Source of the DNA: Crocinitomicaceae bacterium
GTDB lineage: Bacteria > Bacteroidota > Bacteroidia > Flavobacteriales_D > Crocinitomicaceae
DNA: 32,324 nt
Assembly: GCA_022448165.1 (NCBI GenBank)
Contig: JAKVAS010000022.1
Coordinates: forward strand, 1-32,324
Direction of reading: 5' to 3'
Part shown: positions 8,569 to 16,402 of the stretch, piece after piece
How positions within the stretch are numbered: position 1 is the first letter of the stretch
Layout of the letters: each line of letters begins with the position of its first letter
Notes under the pieces: model-generated
The model's input: only the letters and a program-made list of their open reading frames with translations
Database searches by the model: none
What the model was told of the DNA's origin: nothing
Made by a program: the position numbers and the translations under genes

Positions 8569-8892
8569 TTAAATTGAAAATGATTCACCACATCCACACG
8601 TTCTATCGGCGTTTGGATTCTTAAATACAAAACCTTTACCGTTTAGTCCTCCTGAGAAATCAAGTGTAGTACCTACTAAGTACAAGTAACTCTTTTTATC
8701 TACAGCAACACGAATGTCGTTATCTTCAAAAAACTTATCTCCTTCTTGCTCTTTGTTATCAAAATCTAGTTGATACATTAATCCTGAACAACCACCTCCT
8801 TGAACTCCAACACGAATAAATAATCCATCTTTCCCATCTTCTTCCATTAACCGAAGTGCCTGCTTCTTTGCTGAATCTGTGACTGTTATCAT
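8569..8892 (-). CDS. sufA: A-type Fe-S carrier (SufA/IscA/ErpA family)
   Basis: A-type carriers accept clusters from the scaffold and deliver them to apo-proteins. The 107-residue protein has all three ligand cysteines at the family positions: Cys35 in [10 protein letters not shown], and Cys99 and Cys101 in RTCGCGESF. The surrounding strand pattern ([29 protein letters not shown]) is normal. It is the first gene of the suf unit and lies behind the best promoter in the window. The symbol follows its context; by sequence alone IscA and ErpA cannot be excluded. Confidence 0.93.
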   Translation of the reverse strand: MITVTDSAKKQALRLMEEDGKDGLFIRVGVQGGGCSGLMYQLDFDNKEQEGDKFFEDNDIRVAVDKKSYLYLVGTTLDFSGGLNGKGFVFKNPNADRTCGCGESFSI

Positions 8893-8959
8893 ATCAATTG
8901 TTCTTTAGTAAACTGTATTCTTATTTAGATTGATTTAAAATAACAACCTAAACACATTG

Positions 8960-8990
8960 CAAAAATACCTAATTTGTGGTATTGTTGCAA
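8960..8990 (-). promoter_or_regulatory. Promoter of the suf operon
   Basis: Read on the minus strand, a TTG at 8990-8988 is followed after 20 bases by TATTTTTG at 8967-8960. This is a full match to the Bacteroidota TTG-N19-21-TAnnTTTG promoter. It leaves a leader of roughly 60 bases before the sufA-like ATG. I see no convincing IscR- or Fur-type operator in the leader. Confidence 0.7.
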
Positions 8991-9016
8991 GCAATTTTAA
9001 TATTACAACTTAGACG

Positions 9017-9244
9017 ATGAAAAAGATATTTGCTTTATTTCTTCTATTATTTTCATTTGTAGCCTGTTCAGATGATGATTTAGAAACAAAAATTGATATT
9101 TATTGTTCTTGTATGAGTCAGGCGAACAGGGGAGAATGTGATAAAATGGAATGTGTTAGATTACTTGATGAAATCAATCAGGAATATAGTTTTGATCCAG
9201 AATCAGTAGAGATTATTGTTCAAAGAATGAAAGATTGCGTGTAA
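9017..9244 (+). CDS. Small cysteine-rich lipoprotein
   Basis: This 75-residue protein is unrecognised. The signal MKKIFALFLLLFSFVAC ends in a lipobox (FVAC, Cys17) followed by SDDD, so the mature part is a 59-residue acidic lipoprotein. Excluding the lipid-bearing Cys it has five more cysteines in the order CSC, C, C, C (YCSCMSQ, GECDKMEC, KDCV at the end), which could form disulfides or bind metal in the periplasm. It is divergent from the suf operon across 124 bases. The proximity to Fe-S genes invites a metal-related guess, but nothing in the sequence proves it. Confidence 0.72.
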   Translation: MKKIFALFLLLFSFVACSDDDLETKIDIYCSCMSQANRGECDKMECVRLLDEINQEYSFDPESVEIIVQRMKDCV

Positions 9245-9256
9245 GTAAGTAAGTAA
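9241..9256 (+). repeat. Tetranucleotide repeat (GTAA) x4 at the stop codon
   Basis: Four perfect GTAA copies include the TAA stop of the small lipoprotein gene. Because the first copy supplies the in-frame stop, changes in copy number would not alter the protein. Confidence 0.85.
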
Positions 9257-9323
9257 TTGTAGTTTTTATGAAATAAAGTTGCTTTTGTAATATTTTCTGC
9301 GTTTCACCGAAAGGATAAGTTCT

Positions 9324-9331
9324 TATTTTTG
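9324..9331 (+). promoter_or_regulatory. TAnnTTTG promoter element for ribF
   Basis: TATTTTTG lies 19 bases before the ribF ATG, with TTTC at 9302-9305 (18-base spacer) as a possible -33 element. It implies a short leader with no room for an FMN riboswitch. Confidence 0.55.
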
Positions 9332-9350
9332 CTAAAAAGTATTTAATCCA

Positions 9351-10292
9351 ATGAACATTTTTCAAGGTTTTGAAGAACTAGGAAATATTCCCAATCCTGT
9401 ATTAACAATTGGAACGTTTGATGGGGTTCATCAGGGACATCAAAAAATTATCGATCGTTTGAATGAAGAAGCAGAGATGATTGGTGGGGAATCCGTGTTG
9501 TTTACGTTTTATCCACACCCTAGGATGGTATTGTATCCTGAAAATCATGGCTTGAGATTGATTCAAACGCAAGCAGAAAAGATTGATAAGTTGAGAAGGA
9601 TTGGCATGAAAAATGTTATTGTTCATCCTTTTACGCGTGAGTTTTCAAGATTAACGGCAATTGAATTTGTTAGAGATTATCTTGTAAATCGTCTAAAAGT
9701 TAAGAAGCTTGTGATTGGTTATGACCATCAATTCGGGAAGAATAGAGAAGGGTCTATCAGCTTTTTAAAAGAGGTTTGTGAGACATACGACTTTGAGGTG
9801 ATTGAAATATCAGCGCAAGAAGTCGATGAGGTGAATATAAGTTCCACAAAGATTCGAGGAGCTATCATGGAAGGGAATATGCAATTGGCTGCTTCGTATC
9901 TTGGGAACCCTTTTGAATTACATGGTAAAGTAGTTCATGGAAATGCAATGGGGCGATCTATAGGTTTCCCTACTGCGAATATTGACATTGAATCTGAAAT
10001 AAAGTTGATACCTAAGATTGGAGTATATGCTGTACATGTTGTTTTGAGCGATGGTCAGTTTTACGAAGGAATGCTTAATATTGGAATAAGACCTACAATT
10101 GCAAATCATGACAATCTTTCCATAGAAGTTAATCTGTTTGATTTTAAAGGAGATCTTTATGGTCAGTATCTTACGGTACAGTTTTTGTCTAGGTTCCGTG
10201 ATGAAATGAAATTTGATTCGGTAAACGATCTCAAGGAACAACTTGAAACAGATGAGGAAAACATTCGCTCTTATTTTTCTGCTTTGGTCTAG
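9351..10292 (+). CDS. ribF: Bifunctional riboflavin kinase / FAD synthetase
   Basis: RibF phosphorylates riboflavin to FMN and adenylylates FMN to FAD. The 313 residues show both modules. The N-terminal nucleotidyltransferase has TIGTFDGVHQGH (the phosphate-binding GxFDGVHxGH), TFYPHPRMVL, LVIGYDHQFGKNREGS and SSTKIRGAI. The C-terminal kinase has GRSIGFPTANI with the PTAN metal/ATP motif, a GVYAV strand, MLNIGIRPTI, and the catalytic Glu in the SIEVNLFDF strand, ending with FLSRFRDEMKF. Length and order are standard for prokaryotic RibF. The last 41 bases overlap the start of the leucine-rich-repeat gene, suggesting coupled translation. Confidence 0.96.
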   Translation: MNIFQGFEELGNIPNPVLTIGTFDGVHQGHQKIIDRLNEEAEMIGGESVLFTFYPHPRMVLYPENHGLRLIQTQAEKIDKLRRIGMKNVIVHPFTREFSRLTAIEFVRDYLVNRLKVKKLVIGYDHQFGKNREGSISFLKEVCETYDFEVIEISAQEVDEVNISSTKIRGAIMEGNMQLAASYLGNPFELHGKVVHGNAMGRSIGFPTANIDIESEIKLIPKIGVYAVHVVLSDGQFYEGMLNIGIRPTIANHDNLSIEVNLFDFKGDLYGQYLTVQFLSRFRDEMKFDSVNDLKEQLETDEENIRSYFSALV

Positions 10293-10818
10293 TATTGCTT
10301 CTGCTGAAGTTACTGTTTATACATGGGAGAATGCAAAGAATGCTTCTCCTGACACGATATACGGAATAACTTTTGAAAAGCTCAAGCTCGAAGTTGTTCC
10401 TGATGAGTTGAAAAAATTCAAGAATCTTAAATACTTAAGTTTTCGCAAAAATCGATTAAAACGTATACCGAAATTTATTGGTTCTTTTCAATTTTTAGAA
10501 GAATTGGTTTTGGAAAGAAATCAATTGGAGGTATTTCCTGTTGCTATTTGTCGTTTGAAGAAGCTCAAAAGATTGCGTATTGGAAGAAATTTTATCTCGT
10601 CCATCCCGGATTGTATTCAATATGTATCCGAACTAGTATATCTAGATTTGTACGACAATCCAATATCTTCTTTACCTCAATCTATGGAGAATTTACGAAA
10701 GCTGGAGAAAATAGATTTTTCTGGAATTCGTTTCAGTCCTAGAAAACAAGAAATGTGGACGAAAATGTTACCTCATACTCAATTGATCTTTGACCCTCCA
10801 TGTAATTGCATGGATTAA
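10252..10818 (+). CDS. Exported leucine-rich-repeat protein
   Basis: The product has about 188 residues. MRKTFALIFLLWSSIASA is a Sec signal peptide with cleavage expected after ASA. Four to five typical leucine-rich repeats of the LxxLxLxxNxLxxIPxx type follow: NLKYLSFRKNRLKRIP, FLEELVLERNQLEVFP, KLKRLRIGRNFISSIP, ELVYLDLYDNPISSLP and a last, degenerate KLEKIDFSG. The repeats form a curved beta-solenoid used for protein binding. The tail is short with a Cys pair (PCNC). An upstream TTG (10243) is in frame, but ATG 10252 gives the canonical signal. It overlaps ribF by 41 bases in another frame. Its role is unknown; periplasm or surface location is inferred from the signal. Confidence 0.85.
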   Translation: MRKTFALIFLLWSSIASAEVTVYTWENAKNASPDTIYGITFEKLKLEVVPDELKKFKNLKYLSFRKNRLKRIPKFIGSFQFLEELVLERNQLEVFPVAICRLKKLKRLRIGRNFISSIPDCIQYVSELVYLDLYDNPISSLPQSMENLRKLEKIDFSGIRFSPRKQEMWTKMLPHTQLIFDPPCNCMD

Positions 10819-10955
10819 TCAAATCCCCAACCTTTTTCGCCTTTTTCACGTATTCTTTTTGAAGCAGCTAATACTGCTATTTTGAATAATGATGAGATTC
10901 TGCTTTTTTGCAGGATTTTAGTTGTTAGTTGAAATAGTTAACTTAGGTGTCGCTT

Positions 10956-10990
10956 ACGGTGGATACCGTGAATGTAATTAGAAGAATTAC
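10956..10990 (+). other. Two adjacent small hairpins in the porP leader region
   Basis: The 258 bases between the LRR gene and porP hold no gene that I can see. Within them ACGGT-GGAT-ACCGT (10956-10969) and GTAATT-AGAAG-AATTAC (10974-10990) can each fold as a short stem-loop, only 4 bases apart. Neither has a T-tract, so they are not ordinary terminators. They could be leader structure or operator half-sites. Upstream, near 10829-10860, three CTTTTT(C/G) runs occur. Confidence 0.3.
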
Positions 10991-11076
10991 TATTGAACGA
11001 TAAATGTCAGTTTAATCTAGTTGAGTAGTGATGGTGAGAAGGTAAAACTAAAAGGAAAGAAACTAACAGCTAGCTT

Positions 11077-12066
11077 ATGCGTGGAATTATAGCAATAATA
11101 TGCGTCTGTTTTGTAATTGTTGGAAATGCTCAGCAATTACCGCAATACAGTCAGTACATGCGAAACCAAATCGTAACAAATCCTGCGGCTTCAGGGATTT
11201 ATGATTTTATGGATTTAGCAATAGGAGGTAGGTTTCAGTGGGCTGGATTGGAAGGTGCTCCAAAAACTGCATTTTTATATGGTTCAACTGTACTTAATAC
11301 AACTAGAACAAAGTTTAATCCAGGGTTGAGGACAAGTCAAGGTCCTGTTAGAAACCCAAAAGTTGGCACAGGAAGAATAAAACATGCGCTCGGAGGTCAG
11401 GTTGTAGCCGATGAATTTGGAGCTTTTCGTAGAGTCTCTGCTGGGGCAATCTATTCAATACATCTACCCGTGTCGCAGACGCAGAATATTTCATTTGGAA
11501 CAAAGCTTGGATTGTCGAACAATACTTTCTTAGAAGACAGAGCAACTGTATTGACATCAATGGTTGGATATACCGGTCCCTTAATGACAGATCCAACATA
11601 TGACGCTTTTATTGCAAATCAAAGTAGTAAGAGTTTCATGGATTTAGGTTTCGGAGTGTATTTTTATTCTAATGATATGTTTATTGGGGTTTCGGCAGAT
11701 CAATTGACACGTGATTTTGTTTCTTTTGGTTCTGGAACTGCTAATTTTGATCCTAATATACACTTTCAAGCAACAGCAGGGTATAAATTTTCAGTTTCTC
11801 AGAATTTGACTTTGATGCCCAATATGCTTGTAAAGTATCTTTCTCCTGCTCCAATCTCAGTTGAAGGTGGATTTCAATTGGAATATAAGGAATGGATGTG
11901 GGCAGGTCTTTCATACAGACATACAGATGCTGTAATTGGAATGATTGGGTGTAATTTGAATGAAAAGTTTAAGTTAGGATATTCATTTGATTTTTCATTA
12001 TCGGAGTTTAATAATTACACTGCAGGAGGTCATGAACTTGTTCTCGGATTGATGTTAGGAAGATAA
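11077..12066 (+). CDS. PorP/SprF family T9SS outer-membrane protein (first copy)
   Basis: PorP/SprF proteins are outer-membrane barrels linked to the type IX secretion and gliding machinery, often paired with a specific cargo or adhesin. The 329 residues start with a signal peptide (ending VGNA) and the family signature QQLPQYSQYMRNQIVTNPAA (Q-x-P-x-Y-S-Q-Y-x-x-N-x-x-x-x-N-P-A). The middle holds barrel strands such as GTKLGLSNNTF and FGVYFYSNDMFIGVSADQL. The end has the closing KFKLGYSFDF and GGHELVLGLMLGR strands typical of the family. It is the first gene of a porP / PD40-SprB-OmpA-like / porP trio, 32 bases before the second. Confidence 0.93.
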   Translation: MRGIIAIICVCFVIVGNAQQLPQYSQYMRNQIVTNPAASGIYDFMDLAIGGRFQWAGLEGAPKTAFLYGSTVLNTTRTKFNPGLRTSQGPVRNPKVGTGRIKHALGGQVVADEFGAFRRVSAGAIYSIHLPVSQTQNISFGTKLGLSNNTFLEDRATVLTSMVGYTGPLMTDPTYDAFIANQSSKSFMDLGFGVYFYSNDMFIGVSADQLTRDFVSFGSGTANFDPNIHFQATAGYKFSVSQNLTLMPNMLVKYLSPAPISVEGGFQLEYKEWMWAGLSYRHTDAVIGMIGCNLNEKFKLGYSFDFSLSEFNNYTAGGHELVLGLMLGR

Positions 12067-12098
12067 TTTTTACCAAATACCAACGCTAAAACCAGACG

Positions 12099-13607
12099 AT
12101 GAAAGGAAAATTACTCATTGCCATGAGCTTTACATTGATTGTAATGTCGAGTAGTGCACAGTTTTGGAAATATTCAAATCCAGAAAAACTTAAGGGAACC
12201 GTTAATACGGTAGAATCAGAAGAGAATATTCCAGTATTTTCAAATGATAGTTCAATTTTATACTTCGTAAGATCATTCAATGATGCAAATAAAGGGGGGG
12301 TAAATGATCAAGATATTTGGTTTAGTAAACGAGAGGCCGACGGATCTTACCATGACAGTAAGCGTGTAAAGGGACTAAATAATAAGTTTAATAATGCCGT
12401 TTTAGGACTGAGTGAAGATGGTACGTCTATGTATTTATTAGGAGCTTATGAAGGTAAAAAGGATCAGGTAAAGGGCTTAGCAGTATCGAAAAATGTAAAT
12501 GGAAAATGGAGCGCTCCTGAAACGATTACAATTCCAACATTAGATATTGATGGTGACTTCTATGGGTTTCATGTGAATGATAAGGAAGATGTTATCATTA
12601 TCTCATATAGAGGTGAAAATAGTTTAGGTGAAGAAGACCTTTATGTTTCAACGAAAAGCGGAAGCTCTTGGTCAGCTCCTATCCATATGGGAAGTACAAT
12701 TAACTCAATTGGGTTTGAGATTTCTCCATTTCTATCATCTTCTCAGGACACATTGTTCTTTTCTAGTAATGGTTTTGGAGGTGAAGGAGATGCCGATATT
12801 TTCTATTCGGTAAAAAAGGGATCTTGGACTGATTGGTCTGAACCTAAAAATTTAGGAAACATAATTAATTCTCCAAAATTTGATGCATACTACGTTCATC
12901 TGAATGATCGGGCTTATTGGTCGAGTAATAAGGGCGGTGAATTCAGTGATATTTATACTGTGGAGATTATTCCTATACCACCGTTATCCGTGCAAGCAGT
13001 TGGAACTAATGTGACAGTTTATAGAGGTGCTGACGGGTCAATTGATTGCACTCCAATTGGTGGAATAGCTCCTTTTACTTATGAATGGTCAAATGGAGCA
13101 ATAAAAGAAGATCCAAGTGGTCTTGTTAAAGGTGATTATACGGTAAAGGTGACTGATTCTGTGGGACAGGTTGCGTCTATTACTGTATCACTTGATGAAC
13201 CCCCAATGGAATTAGATCCTGTGATTGCTAAGAGTTACGAAAACGTTAGTTTCAAGCATAATTTTGGTTATAATAAGAATAAGTTGAAAACCTCAAGAGG
13301 AGATTTGAGGAGATTTGTGAAAAGTATTGAGAAACAGCTGAAGAATGGAAGAGAGTCAATTACAATAAAGGTGAAATCTTCAGCCTCTAAGGTGCCAACG
13401 CGAACTTACTCTTCAAATGATAAGTTAGCTGCCCTTCGAGCTGAAAACATTAAATATGATATGGTAGCCTATTTTAAGAAAAAGTACTCTACTAAGGTAA
13501 CAGTGGTTGTGGATGAGGTTGTCGTTGGTGGACCTGATTATGCTAATGATGCTGGAAATAAAGAAAAGTACATCCCTTATCAGTTTGTAGAAATGTTTAC
13601 GGAGTAA
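12099..13607 (+). CDS. Exported PD40 propeller - SprB-type repeat - OmpA-like protein (PorE-like)
   Basis: The 502 residues begin with a signal peptide cut near SSSA-Q21 with no lipobox Cys. Residues about 45-290 form PD40/WD40-like propeller blades: FSNDSSILYFVRS, GLSEDGTSMYLLG, SSSQDTLFFSSNGFGGEGDADIFYS and SSNKGGEFSDIYTVE. Residues about 298-366 are a SprB-type/PKD-like repeat (GADGSIDCTPIGGIAPFTYEWSNG in two blocks, then GLVKGDYTVKVTDSVG). Residues 384-500 resemble a divergent OmpA C-terminal peptidoglycan-binding domain, with FGYNKNKL and SNDKLAALRAENIKYDMVAYF. The layout recalls PorE of the T9SS (propeller plus OmpA), but with a SprB repeat in place of the carboxypeptidase-regulatory-like domain and without a lipid anchor. 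It sits between two porP genes. Confidence 0.82.
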   Translation: MKGKLLIAMSFTLIVMSSSAQFWKYSNPEKLKGTVNTVESEENIPVFSNDSSILYFVRSFNDANKGGVNDQDIWFSKREADGSYHDSKRVKGLNNKFNNAVLGLSEDGTSMYLLGAYEGKKDQVKGLAVSKNVNGKWSAPETITIPTLDIDGDFYGFHVNDKEDVIIISYRGENSLGEEDLYVSTKSGSSWSAPIHMGSTINSIGFEISPFLSSSQDTLFFSSNGFGGEGDADIFYSVKKGSWTDWSEPKNLGNIINSPKFDAYYVHLNDRAYWSSNKGGEFSDIYTVEIIPIPPLSVQAVGTNVTVYRGADGSIDCTPIGGIAPFTYEWSNGAIKEDPSGLVKGDYTVKVTDSVGQVASITVSLDEPPMELDPVIAKSYENVSFKHNFGYNKNKLKTSRGDLRRFVKSIEKQLKNGRESITIKVKSSASKVPTRTYSSNDKLAALRAENIKYDMVAYFKKKYSTKVTVVVDEVVVGGPDYANDAGNKEKYIPYQFVEMFTE

Positions 13608-13652
13608 ATATTTATTCAAGCTAAAGAAATAAATCTTCCGTAATTTTAAGGT

Positions 13653-14651
13653 ATGAAATGGTTGGTGATTTTCGTGATATTGTCTTCGTATACTTGTTTA
13701 GGACAACAGAGTCCTCAATATAGTCAGTATATTCAGAATCAATATATGTTAAATCCTGCAGCGGTAGGAACATATGATTTTACAAATATTTCTGTGGGTG
13801 GCAGGATGCAATGGTTGGGAATTGAAAATGCCCCAATGTCTTCTTATGCATATGTTTCAGCACCTGCTGGTGATTTTCGTACAGCTTCTATGAAACGAAC
13901 TTTCGGGAAATTACGTAGAGGAAATAAGCGCGTAAAGCACCCTAAATTAAGATTGGGAACATCTTCTCATGCGTTTGGAGGTCACGTTCTTGCGGATCAA
14001 TACGGACCTTACCGACAATTTAAAGCTATGGGGACTTATGCATACCACCTTCCAATAAATCAAAATTATAGCATTTCCTTTGGGACAAATGTTGGCCTAT
14101 CCAACCGAGCATTTATTACGGATAAAGCACAAGTATTAAGCGTGCTAACTAATACAGGGCAGTTTGATCAAACGTATGATTCATATGCTGCTTCTCAGGG
14201 AGCTCAATTTAACTTGGAGGTGGACGGTGGAATTTATTTCTATGGTGAAAATGCATTCTTAGGGATTTCATCTACGCAACTAACGCAGGATTTGGTGAAA
14301 TTTGGTAATCGTGAATTTAACTTTTCGCCAGAACGTCATTGGTACTTTTCAGGAGGAGGTAAATTTGTGGTGAATAGAAAGATGTCTACAACTCTTGCGC
14401 TACTTGTTAAATATGTTAAGCCAGCGCCGATTTCAATTGAGGCTACAATACAATTTGATTATGATGAACGTTTTTGGTACGGATTTTCATACCGTCACAA
14501 AGATGCATTAGTCGCGATGTTTGGAGCAACAGTAAATAACCAATTTAAAATTGGATATTCTTTTGACTTAAATGTCTCCCGCTTGATAAAGTACAATGTA
14601 GGAAGTCACGAATTAGTAATGACTTTCATGTTAGGGAGGTCAAAGTTTTAA
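13653..14651 (+). CDS. PorP/SprF family T9SS outer-membrane protein (second copy)
   Basis: This 332-residue paralogue of the first PorP has the same signal peptide plus signature (LGQQSPQYSQYIQNQYMLNP) and the same landmarks in order: YDFTNISVGGRMQW, HAFGGHVLADQYGPYR, SFGTNVGLSNRAF, GGIYFYGENAFLGISSTQLTQD, a KPAPISIEA strand, SYRHKDALVAMFG and the ending GSHELVMTFMLGR. Similarity to the first copy runs along the full length, so the pair arose by duplication. It follows the PorE-like gene by 45 bases. Its TAA shares the palindrome TTAA with the stop of the convergent permease gene, leaving no room for a terminator between them. Confidence 0.93.
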   Translation: MKWLVIFVILSSYTCLGQQSPQYSQYIQNQYMLNPAAVGTYDFTNISVGGRMQWLGIENAPMSSYAYVSAPAGDFRTASMKRTFGKLRRGNKRVKHPKLRLGTSSHAFGGHVLADQYGPYRQFKAMGTYAYHLPINQNYSISFGTNVGLSNRAFITDKAQVLSVLTNTGQFDQTYDSYAASQGAQFNLEVDGGIYFYGENAFLGISSTQLTQDLVKFGNREFNFSPERHWYFSGGGKFVVNRKMSTTLALLVKYVKPAPISIEATIQFDYDERFWYGFSYRHKDALVAMFGATVNNQFKIGYSFDLNVSRLIKYNVGSHELVMTFMLGRSKF

Positions 14652-16402
14652 TTAAACTTAATTGCCTTTACAGGGTTTACACGGGCAATTGCAAGGCTAG
14701 GTAGGATTAAGGCCAAAATACAAACGACAAAAGTACCTAGGTTTAATAGTATCCAGTGCCAAATGTTTAATTCGATAGGGACTTGTGTTAGGTAATATAC
14801 TTCAGAGTTGAGTGAAAGAATACCTGTGTATTTTTGAATAAGACAAAGCATAAGGCCTATAATATTTCCCCACAGTATTCCTCGCCCAATTAAAAAACCA
14901 GCCTGAATTAAGAATATTTTCCGAATACTACCGTTCGTAGCACCCATTGCTTTCATCATACCAATAAAGTTGGAACGAACTAAAATTAAAACTAGAAGTG
15001 CAGATCCCATGTTGATTATTCCAATGAGGATCATTAGGGATAGAATAATCCAAACATTGATGTCTAAGAAACCAAGCCAAATAAAAATATCTGGTTGATT
15101 ATCAATAATGCTTGTTGTTGTTAGAGTTTCGTCAAATGGAGTTAAAAGGAAATCTGTACGGTCTTTTGTTCGTTCTACAACTTCATTGAGCGTGCTCCAA
15201 TCATTTACCATGATTTCATATCCACCTATATAATTGTGAGCACTTCCTAAACCATTCGTAAAAGAACATGTAATGGTCTTGTTTCCGTCCGAAATTACAT
15301 AAGAAAATGGGTCTTCTTCTGAATATTCTCGCTCTAATTCTCCGAAGTCGTTAAACCCAAAATTACAGGGTGCGGTAATATCTCCATTAACCGTGATTTT
15401 TAAATAAGCCGTATCGGGCAGTGTAGTTTCGTTGTAAGACGCATTAATGTTGGACCAGTAGTCACTTGCAATTAAACGAATGACAGTGTCTTTCGTTGGG
15501 CAGAGAGAAAAACCATAATAGGTGGCATAGCCTTTTCCCCAGTCATAACGATAGTTGCCGTTTCCACCAGAAACATCCGCAGAAATTATTAGTTGATTTC
15601 CATTAACTAAGGTGTCTTCTATTTGAATGGAAGCCTTAATACCCCAATCATTAAGTTCTTGAACGGTGTTTAGGTTTCCTAAAACAATTTGTTTGTCAAG
15701 TTCTTCTAGGCCGGTTTCATAAATTCCTTTGATGCGATATTTACGTTTTACAGGACTGTTCTTAACAAAAAATGCACCAACATCTTGTCCAATTTCATAG
15801 TTTAGTTTTTGAGCTAAATGTTTTGATATTACAATATGATTCCTTGTAGAATCAAGACTGTAATTAGGTAGTATTCCTTCGATTAAATGAGATTCGAAAA
15901 AACTCCAATCATAGCTACTGTCTACACCTTTTATTAGAGCACCATATACTTGATATTGAGATTCGGTAGTGTCTGTTCCATTTGGCAGCGTGTAAGAGAT
16001 TTCCTGTCTGTTAGATTGGAAAAGTACAGGTTTGTATCCTACAGCATTTACTGAGCGAATTCCAGGGTCATTTTTTAATTGTTCAAGAATGGGTTGGTCT
16101 TTACGGATAGGTGAGCTTTCGTAAATGCTGTTTTCTCCGGAAGCCATTATGAAAATGTGTGATCCAAAGCCACTCACTTTTTGGCGTACTTCTTGCTGAA
16201 AACCGGTTACAACGGCAATAGTTATTAAATTGACAATTACTGCCAATGCAATACTAATAATAGAGATTCGTACAATAGGTTTAGAAACTTTCTTACCTTG
16301 CACGACACTCTTTAGCGTTTTTTTAGATATGAAATATTCGTATGCCAACGTGCTCCAAACTTTTCGACTAAAGTACATAAAGCTTTTGTGCTTGAAAAGC
16401 AT
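14648..16402 (-). CDS. LolC/E-type (FtsX/MacB) ABC permease with an extra Ig-like insert
   Basis: Inner-membrane permeases of this family drive release of lipoproteins or other envelope substrates with a separate ATPase, not encoded here. The 584 residues have a first transmembrane helix (about 44-66) in KPIVRISIISIALAVIVN, then GFGSHIFI opening the periplasmic domain. Three helices lie at about 447-477, 500-521 and 548-572, with the conserved KAMGATNGSIRKIF coupling region and the ending ARVNPVKAIKF. Normal Bacteroidota homologues are near 400-415 residues. The excess is one block, about residues 255-390, between NDWG and YIGGYEIMV, where homologues run straight on. The start is uncertain: ATG 16402, ATG 16378 or TTG 16348, the last preceded by GGAG. 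Confidence 0.9.
   Translation of the reverse strand: MLFKHKSFMYFSRKVWSTLAYEYFISKKTLKSVVQGKKVSKPIVRISIISIALAVIVNLITIAVVTGFQQEVRQKVSGFGSHIFIMASGENSIYESSPIRKDQPILEQLKNDPGIRSVNAVGYKPVLFQSNRQEISYTLPNGTDTTESQYQVYGALIKGVDSSYDWSFFESHLIEGILPNYSLDSTRNHIVISKHLAQKLNYEIGQDVGAFFVKNSPVKRKYRIKGIYETGLEELDKQIVLGNLNTVQELNDWGIKASIQIEDTLVNGNQLIISADVSGGNGNYRYDWGKGYATYYGFSLCPTKDTVIRLIASDYWSNINASYNETTLPDTAYLKITVNGDITAPCNFGFNDFGELEREYSEEDPFSYVISDGNKTITCSFTNGLGSAHNYIGGYEIMVNDWSTLNEVVERTKDRTDFLLTPFDETLTTTSIIDNQPDIFIWLGFLDINVWIILSLMILIGIINMGSALLVLILVRSNFIGMMKAMGATNGSIRKIFLIQAGFLIGRGILWGNIIGLMLCLIQKYTGILSLNSEVYYLTQVPIELNIWHWILLNLGTFVVCILALILPSLAIARVNPVKAIKFN

Noticed and set aside
8559-8630. 24-codon N-terminal extension of sufB
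   Set aside because: It overlaps the end of the sufA-like gene and does not match SufB N-termini; ATG 8558 has AGAAGGG just before it.
9241-9256. Phase-variable repeat
   Set aside because: The GTAA repeat lies at and after the stop; slippage cannot alter the reading frame of any gene seen.
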